DNA of 64,000 bases. It comes from Microbacterium esteraromaticum (GTDB taxonomy: Bacteria > Actinomycetota > Actinomycetes > Actinomycetales > Microbacteriaceae). The DNA is taken from NCBI RefSeq assembly GCF_900163815.1, contig NZ_FUKO01000019.1:310001-374000 (forward strand), given 5' to 3'. Positions 8,957 through 21,253 of this stretch are shown here, in pieces (position 1 is the first letter of the stretch; each line of letters opens with the position of its first letter). Both the position numbers and the translations under genes were made by a program. Under the pieces are notes generated by a model that saw only the letters and a program-made list of their open reading frames with translations, searched no databases and was not told the origin of the DNA.

Positions 8957-9192
8957 GGGAGCATCTGAGGAGACTGGCGCGTAAGGTCGCCCCCGGGGCG
9001 TACGCCGCGCTAGTGAAGGTCAATAAGCTGGATCTCGACGCGATCGAGGCCGGTTCGTCCGCCGACCTGGTTCTCAAGGTGGCGGAGCTCGAAAGGCAGA
9101 TCTTCGAGCTCCGTCAGGAGAACCGACGGGTGGCGGAGCTGTACGACCTGGTCTTCGCCAGGCTGCAGGAGGACAACCCTCTCAAGGCATGA
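8953..9192 (+). CDS. Small coiled-coil protein, last gene of the first exporter operon
   Basis: A 79-residue protein that I do not recognise. Residues 1-25 are basic and amphipathic (MREHLRRLARKVAPGAYAALVK) and could lie on the membrane surface. Residues about 37-73 form a predicted coiled coil with leucine, isoleucine and valine at heptad positions. GAGGGAGAA sits 4-12 bases upstream of the ATG, and the ATG overlaps the preceding stop (ATGA). This strong coupling argues for a real gene. Its position after an exporter and a LicD-methyltransferase suggests a scaffold or chain-length role. That is inference by analogy with coiled-coil rulers in other ABC-exported glycan systems. Confidence 0.72.
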   Translation: MREHLRRLARKVAPGAYAALVKVNKLDLDAIEAGSSADLVLKVAELERQIFELRQENRRVAELYDLVFARLQEDNPLKA

Positions 9193-9203
9193 GGTCGCGC
9201 GGC

Positions 9204-11117
9204 TCAGCCGTGGCGTCGACCCGTGTGAGACGTTCTGCCGAAACTGCGTAGCCCGTACACCCCACGTGAACCCGGAACGCGTTCTCCGAGGCGGATGCGC
9301 ATGCTCGCACGCGGTGCGGCCTCGAACTCGAGAAAGCCACGGCCGGACTCGACGTGGAGCACCGCGTCGATTGTGCGCCACCCGCTGCGATCGGTCGTGT
9401 GGGCGTTGCGCGGGCGGCGGAGCAGAGAACCGAGCAACGCAGCGGCACGGTGGACTGTGCTTCGCGGGTCGATATCGACCCTGGTGCTGATCCGGGTGTC
9501 GACATCCGCGGTTAGGCCCGACAGTTCGATCCGAAGCGTCGTTCCGTCGCGCGTCGGCGCACCGACAGGCTGCAGCAGTCGGACCAGGGTGGACTCGGTC
9601 TGATCGAAGTCGAGGATGACGACGCCATCCTGGCGTGCGTACACGGCCATGGCGCCGTCTGCGTCGACATGCACTGCGGGGCGCAACGTCTGCGAGCGAG
9701 CCAGCCGATACTGGGACGAACCGGGAAGTGCGCAACGTGCGCCGAGCTCCCACACGGAACGCTCCAGAGGCTGTCCCATCGCGGCGGAAACAGGGTCGAC
9801 GGTCGCGTGACCCCGCACACCCCAATCGACACCAGTCTTGGCGAGCCATGGGACGCTCTCCGAAGGGACCGCCCACGCCACCTTCGTCCTCACCGATCGA
9901 ACGAGGAGACTGAGGCTCGAGGCGCGGATCTCATCCGTCATGTCGAGTAGATGGCTTCCAACCACGTCGCCGTAGCGGGGATCGATGTCCCTGAACAAGC
10001 GATCGCCTTGACGTCGAAGTCGATAACTGTTTCCGTTCGCGTCTGTCCAGTCGGCCATCGTCTTCAGCCGAAAGGCGCCCTGCTCCCACTTCACCTCGGT
10101 GATCCGAGGGCGACCAGGGATGTTCGGATCGTCGACAGTCAGGCGTTCCAAGAGGTGCCGATAACCCCGCCTCAAGAGAATCGCCCGCATTCGCCCACTG
10201 GTGCTGAGGGCCTGATCGTAACGTTCGGGGAAGTGCAGCGCCTGGATCCTCCGGGCGCGTTCGAAGATCATCTTCTTCTCGTCGGGAGCCCGCAGTGCAT
10301 AGCGGTTATTGAAGGTATCGATAAGACGTGAACGGTATTGATGCTCCATCAGTACCGTTCTCTGGGCGAGGAGATGGTCGGAGGTGAGATCGCCCTCGAT
10401 GGCGACGACCATCTCCTCGAGCCAGCGCCACCATTCCGTCTGCGACCTAAGGAACGACGTCGAGCCGCTTCCTTTCGTGGTGCACCAGTGGTAGTACGGG
10501 GTGCCCGCCATTGTCGAGATGACTTCGGCGTACTTGGCGACCAGCACGTTGAAGAAGACATCCTCCCAGAGCACGCGGCCACCCTCGCGGAACCTGATTC
10601 CGTGTTGATTGAGGAACTCCCTGCGGTACAGCTTGTGGGGGTTGGTGGGAGAAAGGCAAAACTGTTCGGTGCGGTCGAGCGTCTGCGGCATGTCCATCGG
10701 GTACGAGTCGAGAGCCCAGCCGATGTCCGTCGTCCTGGCTTCCTTGCCGTTCAGCGCATCGGCACCATGGGCCTTCGCGAACGCGTAGGCGTCACGGAGT
10801 GCGTTCGGGTACAGCTCGTCGTCGTGGTCCATGTAGGCCACGTACTCGCCGAGCGCCAGATCGGTGCCCACGTTGCGAGGTCGGCACGGCCAGCCGGAGT
10901 TCTCGATCCGCTCCAGGCGGACGTTCGTCCGATCCGCCTGGATGCGGAGCAGCCGGTCCCAGGTCTCGTCCGGTGAGCCGTCATCCACGAAGATCACCTC
11001 CCAGTCCGCAGCAGGAAGCGATTGCGCATCCAAGGATGCGACCAGGCGATCGAGACCACCGCCCGACTTGTAGGTTGCGACGACGACGCTGACCTTGAGC
11101 GTTGAGGGCCCGGTCAT
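9204..11117 (-). CDS. TarS-like GT2 glycosyltransferase with C-terminal beta domains
   Basis: A 637-residue protein. Residues 8-250 are a GT-A domain: VSVVVATYKSGGGLDRLVASL, VDDGSPDET, a YMDHDDELYPN segment carrying the DxD metal site, and LWEDVFFN with a likely catalytic aspartate. The NSGWPCRPRNVG loop and the overall layout resemble TarS/TarP and related enzymes that glycosylate polyribitol phosphate. The remaining 350 residues are beta-rich with no clear family. It is the last gene of the eight-gene minus-strand operon and overlaps the TarI-like gene by 4 bases. A role in decorating or extending a polyol-phosphate polymer is therefore plausible. Similarity to TarS is by motif only. Confidence 0.78.
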   Translation of the reverse strand: MTGPSTLKVSVVVATYKSGGGLDRLVASLDAQSLPAADWEVIFVDDGSPDETWDRLLRIQADRTNVRLERIENSGWPCRPRNVGTDLALGEYVAYMDHDDELYPNALRDAYAFAKAHGADALNGKEARTTDIGWALDSYPMDMPQTLDRTEQFCLSPTNPHKLYRREFLNQHGIRFREGGRVLWEDVFFNVLVAKYAEVISTMAGTPYYHWCTTKGSGSTSFLRSQTEWWRWLEEMVVAIEGDLTSDHLLAQRTVLMEHQYRSRLIDTFNNRYALRAPDEKKMIFERARRIQALHFPERYDQALSTSGRMRAILLRRGYRHLLERLTVDDPNIPGRPRITEVKWEQGAFRLKTMADWTDANGNSYRLRRQGDRLFRDIDPRYGDVVGSHLLDMTDEIRASSLSLLVRSVRTKVAWAVPSESVPWLAKTGVDWGVRGHATVDPVSAAMGQPLERSVWELGARCALPGSSQYRLARSQTLRPAVHVDADGAMAVYARQDGVVILDFDQTESTLVRLLQPVGAPTRDGTTLRIELSGLTADVDTRISTRVDIDPRSTVHRAAALLGSLLRRPRNAHTTDRSGWRTIDAVLHVESGRGFLEFEAAPRASMRIRLGERVPGSRGVYGLRSFGRTSHTGRRHG

Positions 11118-11806
11118 GTCCGGTCGTTCTCCTCGATGATCAGACGCGCAGTCCCGAGATCCTGAGGAGTGGTGATCTTGATGTTGTTGACGTGCCCGGG
11201 CAGAATGCGGGCCCGGGTACTGGTGTACTCATGAACCAGGTCGGCATCATCGCTGACCCGCTGGTACCGATCGGCTACGGCGGACTCGTAGGAGGCGCGA
11301 AGCAGATCACGCCGAAACGCTTGAGGCGTCTGCCCCAACCAGGAATGCTCACGATCGAGGGACCCCTGAATGAACCCCTCGTCATCGACCAGTTTCACCT
11401 GAACAGTGCTGGGCATGCCGAGCATGGCCGAGCCGTGGTCGATCGCCGAATCGATCACCTTCATGATGAGGTCTTCCGTGACGAAGGGGCGCACGCCATC
11501 GTGCACGACGACGATATCGCCCGTGGTCGCCTCCAGACCGTTCATCGCACTGATGTGACGCTCCGCGCCGCCAGGAACAAGCGACACCGGGAGTGCAGCA
11601 TCATCGATGAGTATGCGCCGGTAGACCTCTTCGTTCTCACTGCTGATGGTTACGATCAGCTCGTCGACCGCCGGCACGAGCATCGCCCTCACCGTACGCT
11701 CCAGGATGGTGATTCCGCCGAGTTCGACGAGCAGTTTATTGCTGCCGAACCGCGTTCCCTTTCCCGAGCACGTGACGATGGCGGAGACTTTGTGGTCACG
11801 GTACAT
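11114..11806 (-). CDS. TarI/IspD-family cytidylyltransferase, probably for a polyol 5-phosphate
   Basis: A 230-residue enzyme. The N-terminal VSAIVTCSGKGTRFGSNK is the CTP-binding loop of IspD/TarI proteins; VVHDGVRPFV and KITTPQDL are the other family motifs. IspD makes CDP-methylerythritol for isoprenoids, whereas TarI makes CDP-ribitol for wall teichoic acid. I prefer the TarI role because the gene lies inside a polymer operon between an SDR enzyme and a TarS-like transferase, with no ispF nearby. The ATG at 11806 is favoured because it overlaps the upstream stop (TGATG); 26 extra upstream residues in the same frame look non-coding. No CDP-glycerol or ribitol-phosphate polymerase of the TagF/TarL type is seen in the window. 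Confidence 0.8.
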   Translation of the reverse strand: MYRDHKVSAIVTCSGKGTRFGSNKLLVELGGITILERTVRAMLVPAVDELIVTISSENEEVYRRILIDDAALPVSLVPGGAERHISAMNGLEATTGDIVVVHDGVRPFVTEDLIMKVIDSAIDHGSAMLGMPSTVQVKLVDDEGFIQGSLDREHSWLGQTPQAFRRDLLRASYESAVADRYQRVSDDADLVHEYTSTRARILPGHVNNIKITTPQDLGTARLIIEENDRT

Positions 11807-12606
11807 CAGCGAGTCCCTTCGTCGATTGTGCGCATACCCTGGACGAACCGACTCAGTTGCGCGATCTCCGAGTCCCTGCTGCACAGGTACTCGCCTTCGC
11901 CGCCGAATAGTGTCGAGTGCCTGGTGGTCATGTTCCGCGTGTACTGCTGCGCGAAAGGCGATTCTGGTTCAGCGGGAATCTGGCCGGAGAGGTCGAGACC
12001 GAACACCTCACGGGCGAGTTCAGCATTGGTGATGGGAGGCGTCGCGACATTCAGGGATTCCAGTCCGGAAGTCAGCGCCGTACTCACATCTCGCCACAGG
12101 TTTCGCACGTCGTAATGCTGGTAAGCCGTCTGAGGGCGGATGTACTCGACGCGGTATTCGTTCGCCAGATCGTAGACGACGCCCTTGCGCAGTCTGGATC
12201 CGTAGAGTTGAGGCAGGCGGACCACCAGCGTGTCGAACGCCGCTTGCATACGGCGTTCCTGGTGGAGACGGTTCGCTCCGTATGGCGTCAGACCGGAAGC
12301 GCTTAGCGGCATCTTCTCATCGGGTGCGCCACCCGCGGGATATACGCAGACCGTGGATATCAGCACGAGCTTGCGGACCCGGGCCTTCTCGACGAGATCG
12401 ATCAGGGCGTCGATCTCGGCGAGATCGTCAGAGCCATGGTTGTTGATCCGGAATGAATCGGCACGACTGGCTGCAACGACGACGAGGTCGTACTCGCGGC
12501 CGACGATGTCCTGGACGTTCGAGGTGTTGTAGAGATCGTCGAACCCCTTGGCGTCGAGAAGGTTCGATCCGACGAAACCTGTGTGGCCGAGTAGCGCGGT
12601 GGACAT
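11806..12606 (-). CDS. Extended SDR (NAD-dependent epimerase/reductase) with YxxxR in place of YxxxK
   Basis: A 266-residue SDR protein. GHTGFVGS (7-14) is the NAD(P)-binding glycine motif, and STVCVYP (85-90) supplies the catalytic serine or threonine strand. The catalytic tyrosine segment reads TPYGANRLHQE, so Tyr109 is present but the usual lysine four residues on is Arg113. The start at 12606 follows a strong AGGAGAGGA site. It sits directly upstream of the TarI-like gene with overlapping stop and start. One guess is that it reduces a keto-pentose phosphate or a nucleotide sugar to feed TarI. This is not shown by the sequence, and a regular NDP-sugar epimerase or reductase is equally possible. 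Confidence 0.72.
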   Translation of the reverse strand: MSTALLGHTGFVGSNLLDAKGFDDLYNTSNVQDIVGREYDLVVVAASRADSFRINNHGSDDLAEIDALIDLVEKARVRKLVLISTVCVYPAGGAPDEKMPLSASGLTPYGANRLHQERRMQAAFDTLVVRLPQLYGSRLRKGVVYDLANEYRVEYIRPQTAYQHYDVRNLWRDVSTALTSGLESLNVATPPITNAELAREVFGLDLSGQIPAEPESPFAQQYTRNMTTRHSTLFGGEGEYLCSRDSEIAQLSRFVQGMRTIDEGTR

Positions 12607-12607
12607 C

Positions 12608-14586
12608 TCAGTCCTCTCCTGTGAACTCATATGCATGCACGGCTCCATCCTTCCACGAGATCATCGCGACTTCGTGAAGGCACGGTTGCATGAGGCTCTG
12701 CTTGGACAGAATCGTGGTCAAATCCGGGTACGCATCACGGAGACTGCACGGATTCGCATCAATCGTGATCACGTTGTATCCGTTGCTGGTGATGTCGATG
12801 CCGGGCGCATCGCGCCAGGTGGCGCGGATGCGGCTTCCGCCGCGGTTCCAGGCGTTCTCGGCCGAGCCGGACGGATCCAGGCGCAGCCACTCGGAGCGGA
12901 CCGGGCCGGACAGCTGCTGCCCCGTGAGCGATGGCATCCCGTTGGCGAGCATCATGGCATCCATGGCGCGGAAGTCGCTGGCCCACACAGAACCGTCGGC
13001 TCTCGCGTCGGCAGCGGCCGCAGAGATGTATTCAGCCGGCGCCGAGTCGCGATACGAGCCGACTCCGGTGGAGACGGCGACGGCACCGGCGACCTGGACG
13101 AAAGCAAGTGCGGCGACCACGGCGCTGGCCCACATGCTGCGGGGCCAGCGCAAGGCGATGTATACCGCGAGTGCGGTGCCGACTCCTGCCGCCCAGACCC
13201 AAAGCGTGGACATGTCGGGGACGGCCAGCCGCTGAAGCAGCGAGGACGCATACAGCGTCACCGTTCCTGCGACGACGGCTGTCACCACGATGCGACAGTT
13301 CGAGAGCTGCAGCTCGGGGATCGCCAGGCAGATCGCGAGCACACCGATGATCCCGACGACTTGGGCAGCCCGGAGTGACGGAACCTGCGCGAAGACCGGG
13401 AGGCCGGCGCTTAGATCGCCGAACGACAGCACAGACCAGGAGAGCCAGATGAGCCCCCAGACGAGAAGCAGGCTCACCGGAAGCCATCCGCGCCAGGAGC
13501 GCCCGGTGAGGTGCGGCCAGATGCGGGTGATCAGCAGCGCGAGCACGACGAAAGATATCGCCCAGGACATGGCGAGCTCGCTGTGGTTGCCGATTCCCGT
13601 CAGCGCCTTCCACTGCGGAGAGATCTCGCCGTTTGAGGCTGCGTGGGATGCAGAAGCGCCGAACATCGCCTCGAAAGGCGTGGGACTGGACGGAGTCCTG
13701 CGATCACCCGGATAGATCGTCCCGGAAAGAGCCGAGACGCCTCTGCTGACGTCGAGGAACGCGCCTAAAGCGAGGCCGAGCGTTGCGGCTCCGACTGATC
13801 CCGCGTATCCCCAGCGGACAGCGACCCGAGTGCTTCGGTCGAGCAGAATCCTGAGTACGCTGACGACGAGCAGCGGAAATCCCAGGATGAGGGACCAGAT
13901 CAGGTAAGCGGACGGCATGCTGGCCAGGAGGGTGGCGGACAGGACGCCGAAAGGCACGGTTCTGAGGATCTGGCCATTACGAACACGACGGAAGCCGGCC
14001 AGAAGGAGAGTACACCCCGCGAGGGTGAAGCCCATGATATTCACCGGCTGAAGGGACCACCACGCGACCGACGGCGACGTGGCAATGATGAGTCCGGCCA
14101 GCCAGCCTGCCCGGCTGCTGAAGCCCAGCTGGCGGAACCAGATGGGCAGAGCCCAGAGGAACAGGAACGTCGGCAGCCACCAGTGCAGGCTGAACAGGAG
14201 CGGTTCGGGCAGGAACCCGGCGAGGCGGAGAATCGTGCCGTCGAGGAAGACGATGGAGCCGAATACTCCACCCTCGCTGTACCGCATGGCGAGGCCGGCC
14301 TGCTCGGCGAGCGGCGAGAGTGATGGCAGCCCATGCGTTGCCATGATCGACATGTAGAGAGGGCTGCCGGACAGGTATTCATCCCATCGGATCTCCTGAG
14401 GAGTGCCGAAGAGCACACCCGCACGACCGCCGACGGTCGGCTGCAGATACTCCTGCGTGATGTTTGCCGTCGTCGTGCCGGTCAGCACCAGCACGATGAA
14501 CAGGAACAGCAGCAGGACGCGCGCCCATCGATCGTCATCGCGCAACCAGTGCAGGAACCGATCAGAGCGGATGCTCCGTGCGGCCC

Positions 14587-14590
<4 letters not shown>
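12608..14590 (-). CDS. Large multi-pass membrane protein, DUF7657-like / GT-C-like
   Basis: A 660-residue membrane protein with about 11-13 hydrophobic segments across residues 25-520 and an extracytoplasmic C-terminal region. The first loop after TM1 contains GTPQEIRWDEYLSGSPL, resembling the IRSDEW motif seen near the first TM of actinobacterial DUF7657 proteins. An acidic residue in that loop would be the base of a GT-C glycosyltransferase. Such proteins add sugars from polyprenyl-phosphate donors outside the membrane; the DPM1-like GT2 at 21254 could supply such a donor. The gene overlaps rmlCD by 4 bases and is part of the same operon. The family assignment is from memory of the motif. 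Confidence 0.7.
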
Positions 14591-17869
<3,279 letters not shown>

Positions 17870-17905
17870 AAGAGAATCCTCTCATGCGGGGCGCGGAAAG
17901 CCGAT

Positions 17906-19138
17906 TCACGCGGTGCCAGTGCGGCGCAGCAAAGACACCAGATGCACCGAGATGCCCGCTATCGCAGGGACGACTATGGCGATGCTCACCTTCAGCAGGA
18001 TTTCGAGCGGAAACAACAGACACAGCATCGTCAGCGCCGCGGCGACGGCCCAGCCGATGAGGTTCGCGGTATGCCGTCTCGCGGCGATGAGTGCGGGACC
18101 ACTGATGCACATGATGGCCACGAGGCCGCCACTGAGCACGATGATCGCCATCATCCCGGGCGAGACCTCGAACCTGCCCGCGGAGACCAGCTGGATGATC
18201 CAAGGGCCGATGAGGGAAGCGAGCCCGGCGAGGACGACGATCCCCACGAGCGCGAGCAGCAGCAGGCGCACCACGATCCTCGGAGCGGGGTGCGGGCGAC
18301 CGCGGAAGATCGCCGAGATGAGAAAGCTCTGCAGGGCGATCACCGGGACCACGATCGGGGCGCGCGTGAGTGTGATCGCGAGTATCACTGCGCCCAGCAC
18401 TGCCTCTGCCGAGGATCCCTTCGTCAGGCCGATGAGCAGAGGGAGCCCACTGATCATCGCACCCATACACGCCGCAGCCGCGACAGTCCGCAGGATGTTT
18501 CCGACCAGCTCCATGAACGAGACATCGAGGATGTGGCCGCCGGTGATGCGGCTCCTCACGATCAGCCACACCGCCGCGGGGGCCAGCACGAAGGGAAAGC
18601 TGATCACGAGCGCGAGCACCTCGATCGGCATCTGGAAAGCGAATGCGAGCGTCAACGCCGCGGCGCGGAGAGTCGCATCGAGGATCACCAGTGCGGCCAC
18701 CTGGCGCCAAAGCGCGAGGCCGTAAAGGACCCCGGTGAGCACCGTGGTAATGAGGTATCCAACCAGTGCGATCCCCACTGCGCCGGACAGGGCCATAAGA
18801 TCACCGGGTACGACCGAGAGCGCGAGTCCCGCCCCGGTGAGCAGTCCGATCAGGACTGCGACAATCCCAGCCCCCCATGTGAATGACCGTAGTGGCGAAT
18901 CGACGATGCGCTCGAGCGCGGGATGTACGGCGCGACTGATCTCCTGCTGTACGCCGGACATCGCGGAGCCGCACAGATACACGGCAGACCACAGGACGGA
19001 GAACGCGATATACGTGCCGCGGTCCACGAGCAGCGCGGGAGCGAGCACCTGCACGGCATAACCGAGTATCCCTGCGACAGCGGTCGCCAGCACTACCCAT
19101 CCGAGACCGCCGCGTACACCCTGTGCGGGAGGCGTCAT
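17906..19138 (-). CDS. Wzx-like polysaccharide flippase (MOP-type membrane protein)
   Basis: About 410 residues with 12 or so hydrophobic segments and few polar loops, the profile of lipid-linked sugar flippases of the MOP/Wzx group. The N-terminal SGVQQEISRAV motif after TM2 resembles the part of this family that follows the first transmembrane pair. It is the first gene of the rml operon, 36 bases before rmlA. The start is uncertain: ATGs at 19138, 19168 and 19183 are in frame and none has a clear ribosome-binding site. A flippase beside two ABC exporters suggests that some sugar units cross the membrane one at a time. Confidence 0.7.
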   Translation of the reverse strand: MTPPAQGVRGGLGWVVLATAVAGILGYAVQVLAPALLVDRGTYIAFSVLWSAVYLCGSAMSGVQQEISRAVHPALERIVDSPLRSFTWGAGIVAVLIGLLTGAGLALSVVPGDLMALSGAVGIALVGYLITTVLTGVLYGLALWRQVAALVILDATLRAAALTLAFAFQMPIEVLALVISFPFVLAPAAVWLIVRSRITGGHILDVSFMELVGNILRTVAAAACMGAMISGLPLLIGLTKGSSAEAVLGAVILAITLTRAPIVVPVIALQSFLISAIFRGRPHPAPRIVVRLLLLALVGIVVLAGLASLIGPWIIQLVSAGRFEVSPGMMAIIVLSGGLVAIMCISGPALIAARRHTANLIGWAVAAALTMLCLLFPLEILLKVSIAIVVPAIAGISVHLVSLLRRTGTA

Positions 19139-19268
19139 CGGCTGTTCCGACCGACGGCGGATGGCCATCGCCAGACACGGCACTGTCGATCAGTGATGTG
19201 TGAGGCTGTGGCAAGGCCGAGCATGCATCCATCGTTTCACATCGTTCGGACTGTCAGCCGTCGCGCCC

Positions 19269-19274
19269 TATCCT
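19269..19274 (+). promoter_or_regulatory. Possible promoter of the DUF6541-like gene
   Basis: TATCCT lies 18 bases after TTCGGA (19245-19250), a passable -35 and -10 pair. Transcription would begin near 19281, with a ribosome-binding AAGGG before the ATG at 19306. The gap is shared with the divergent flippase gene. Confidence 0.35.
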
Positions 19275-19305
19275 TGGCGTGGCAACGTCGAAGGGATGCG
19301 CCTAC

Positions 19306-21234
19306 ATGGAATTGATCGGCCTGGTCTGCCCAGCCCTTGCGCTCGTCGGCTGCTACGCCGGACTCGGGCTTCCGCTCGCCATGCTGATCGGGCTGAGAGG
19401 GCTCTGGGCCGCCGCTCTCACACCGCTGCTGGCCACATCGGTGATCGGCATCTCCGCCACTGTCGCGGGTTGGGTCGGGTTCCGCTGGTCCTTGCTGCCA
19501 CCCGTCATCGTCGCCCTGATCATCGCCGCCGGAATCGTCGTCGTCAGAGGCCTGAGCGGCTCCCGAGGCACGGTCTGCTTTCCCGCGCGCCACAGATGGT
19601 GGACGTGGGGAGTCGCAGCCGTGGCGGGGATCGTCCTCGCTGTCGCCGCAGGCAGCGTAATCGGACGCCCGGAGGCGCTTTCGCAGACGTTCGATAACAT
19701 CTTCCACCTGAACGCCATCCGGTACGCGCTGGACACCGGGGATGTCTCGCCATTGGCGATCGGCCGGATGACCAGCTTCGAAGCGACGCCGCAGTTCTAC
19801 CCCACGGGATGGCACTCGACCGCAGCCCTCGTAGTCCAACTGTCCGGATCCAGCATCCTCGCTGCAGTGAACGCGCAGACCATCATCATCGCAGCGGTGA
19901 TCTGGCCTCTTGGAGCGATCCTGCTCTCACGCGTGCTGATAGGGACCACTCCAGCCGTGATCGTCGCTGCGGGAGTCGTGGCGGTGTCCGTGCCGGCGTT
20001 CCCTCTGCTGATGATGGACTACGGGGTTCTCTATCCATACCAGCTCGCGCTGGCACTGCTGCCGGCGACGCTTGCGGTGACGGCCTGTCTGCTCGGCATC
20101 GGAGACCGCGGATCGGTGACACCAGGCTACTGGGGGCTGCTGCTCGTCGGAGCCCTTCCAGGAATCGTCATCGCGCACCCGGGTGGCTTCGTGGGTTGGA
20201 TGGCGTTGTCCTTGCCGATGGTGCTGGCATTCGCAGCCGAGCTGTGGCGACGAGCCCCTGGGCGAGGGATCCGAGCGTGGATAGTGGCGATGCTGCTCGC
20301 GTACGCCATCCTCGGCATCCTGCTGCTGCGTGTTCTGCGCCCGCCGCTGTCCACGCGAGGCTGGCCCACGGTGACCGATTTGCCGACGGCGGCGATGCGA
20401 GCCCTGATGGTCCAGGTGGGCTATCCGTCCGCAGCCTGGCTCGTCGGTCTGTCCGTGTTGATCGGCCTCGCCTGGGTGCTGCGCGAACAGTCGTCGAGAG
20501 GGTTCGTCGTGGCAGGCATCTGGCTGGTGGGGGCGACATTGTTTGTCGTCGTGTCGGCGGTCATCTGGCAGACGCTGCGAGATGCGCTCACGGGCAGCTG
20601 GTACAACAACTGGCCGCGGTTGGCCTCCCTGTTCGTCATCGCTCTCGTTCCGCTCGCGGCGCTCGGAATCGCACGCACGGCTGAGGCGGTGCACACGATA
20701 TTGAGGCGGATGGCCGTTCCTGCTTACGGTCGCTTCGCGGTCGGCGTTCTCGCGACGGTGCTCGCGGTGCCTGCGTTCGCTTCTCAGGCGCTGCCCGATG
20801 CGGAACAGCAGGCAGCCGAGTCATTCGCCTTGGGGGCTGACTCCCCTCTGCTGAGCGTGGACGAGCTGACGCTCCTGAAACGGCTCGACAAGCACGTGCC
20901 CACAGGTGCTGTAGTGGCGGGCAACCCCTACACGGGCACAAGTCTCGCATTCGCGATCGCGAACCGCAGGGTGCTCATGCCGCATGTACTCATGGAGAGT
21001 GCGCCGGATGTGGATGTGATCAACGAGAACCTCGATGACGCCGCACGCGTGCCGCAGGTGTGTGAAGCCGTCGATCGCCTGGGCGTCGGTTACGTGCTCG
21101 ATTTCGGGGAGCGCGAGGTGCATGGCGGGAGTCATCCGCTGCCGGGACTGCAGGGGCTCTCAGGCTCAACGGCCGTACGTCTCGTCGACAGCGAGGGCTA
21201 TGCGAGACTGTATGAGGTGGTTGCGTGCGGTTGA
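19306..21234 (+). CDS. DUF6541-like multi-pass membrane protein
   Basis: About 642 residues: some 12-14 transmembrane segments up to residue 500, then an extracytoplasmic C-terminal region with LTLLKRLDKHVPTGAVVAGNPYTGTSLAFAIANRRVLMP. That architecture matches actinobacterial DUF6541 proteins and GT-C glycosyltransferases in general: integral helices with an external globular end. Its first gap lies after TM1 and includes FDNIFHLNAIRYALDTGD, where an acidic or histidine residue could be catalytic. The ATG at 19306 is chosen over 19279 because AAGGG lies about 10 bases upstream. A DPM1-like GT2 starts 19 bases downstream, consistent with a polyprenyl-phosphate-sugar donor for this protein. Confidence 0.7.
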   Translation: MELIGLVCPALALVGCYAGLGLPLAMLIGLRGLWAAALTPLLATSVIGISATVAGWVGFRWSLLPPVIVALIIAAGIVVVRGLSGSRGTVCFPARHRWWTWGVAAVAGIVLAVAAGSVIGRPEALSQTFDNIFHLNAIRYALDTGDVSPLAIGRMTSFEATPQFYPTGWHSTAALVVQLSGSSILAAVNAQTIIIAAVIWPLGAILLSRVLIGTTPAVIVAAGVVAVSVPAFPLLMMDYGVLYPYQLALALLPATLAVTACLLGIGDRGSVTPGYWGLLLVGALPGIVIAHPGGFVGWMALSLPMVLAFAAELWRRAPGRGIRAWIVAMLLAYAILGILLLRVLRPPLSTRGWPTVTDLPTAAMRALMVQVGYPSAAWLVGLSVLIGLAWVLREQSSRGFVVAGIWLVGATLFVVVSAVIWQTLRDALTGSWYNNWPRLASLFVIALVPLAALGIARTAEAVHTILRRMAVPAYGRFAVGVLATVLAVPAFASQALPDAEQQAAESFALGADSPLLSVDELTLLKRLDKHVPTGAVVAGNPYTGTSLAFAIANRRVLMPHVLMESAPDVDVINENLDDAARVPQVCEAVDRLGVGYVLDFGEREVHGGSHPLPGLQGLSGSTAVRLVDSEGYARLYEVVACG

Positions 21235-21253
21235 CGAAACGGAGAGGGACCTG

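Noticed and set aside
11114-11806. IspD of the MEP isoprenoid pathway
   Set aside because: Sequence motifs cannot exclude it, but there is no ispF nearby and the operon context is polymer synthesis; TarI-like is preferred, with the alternative noted.
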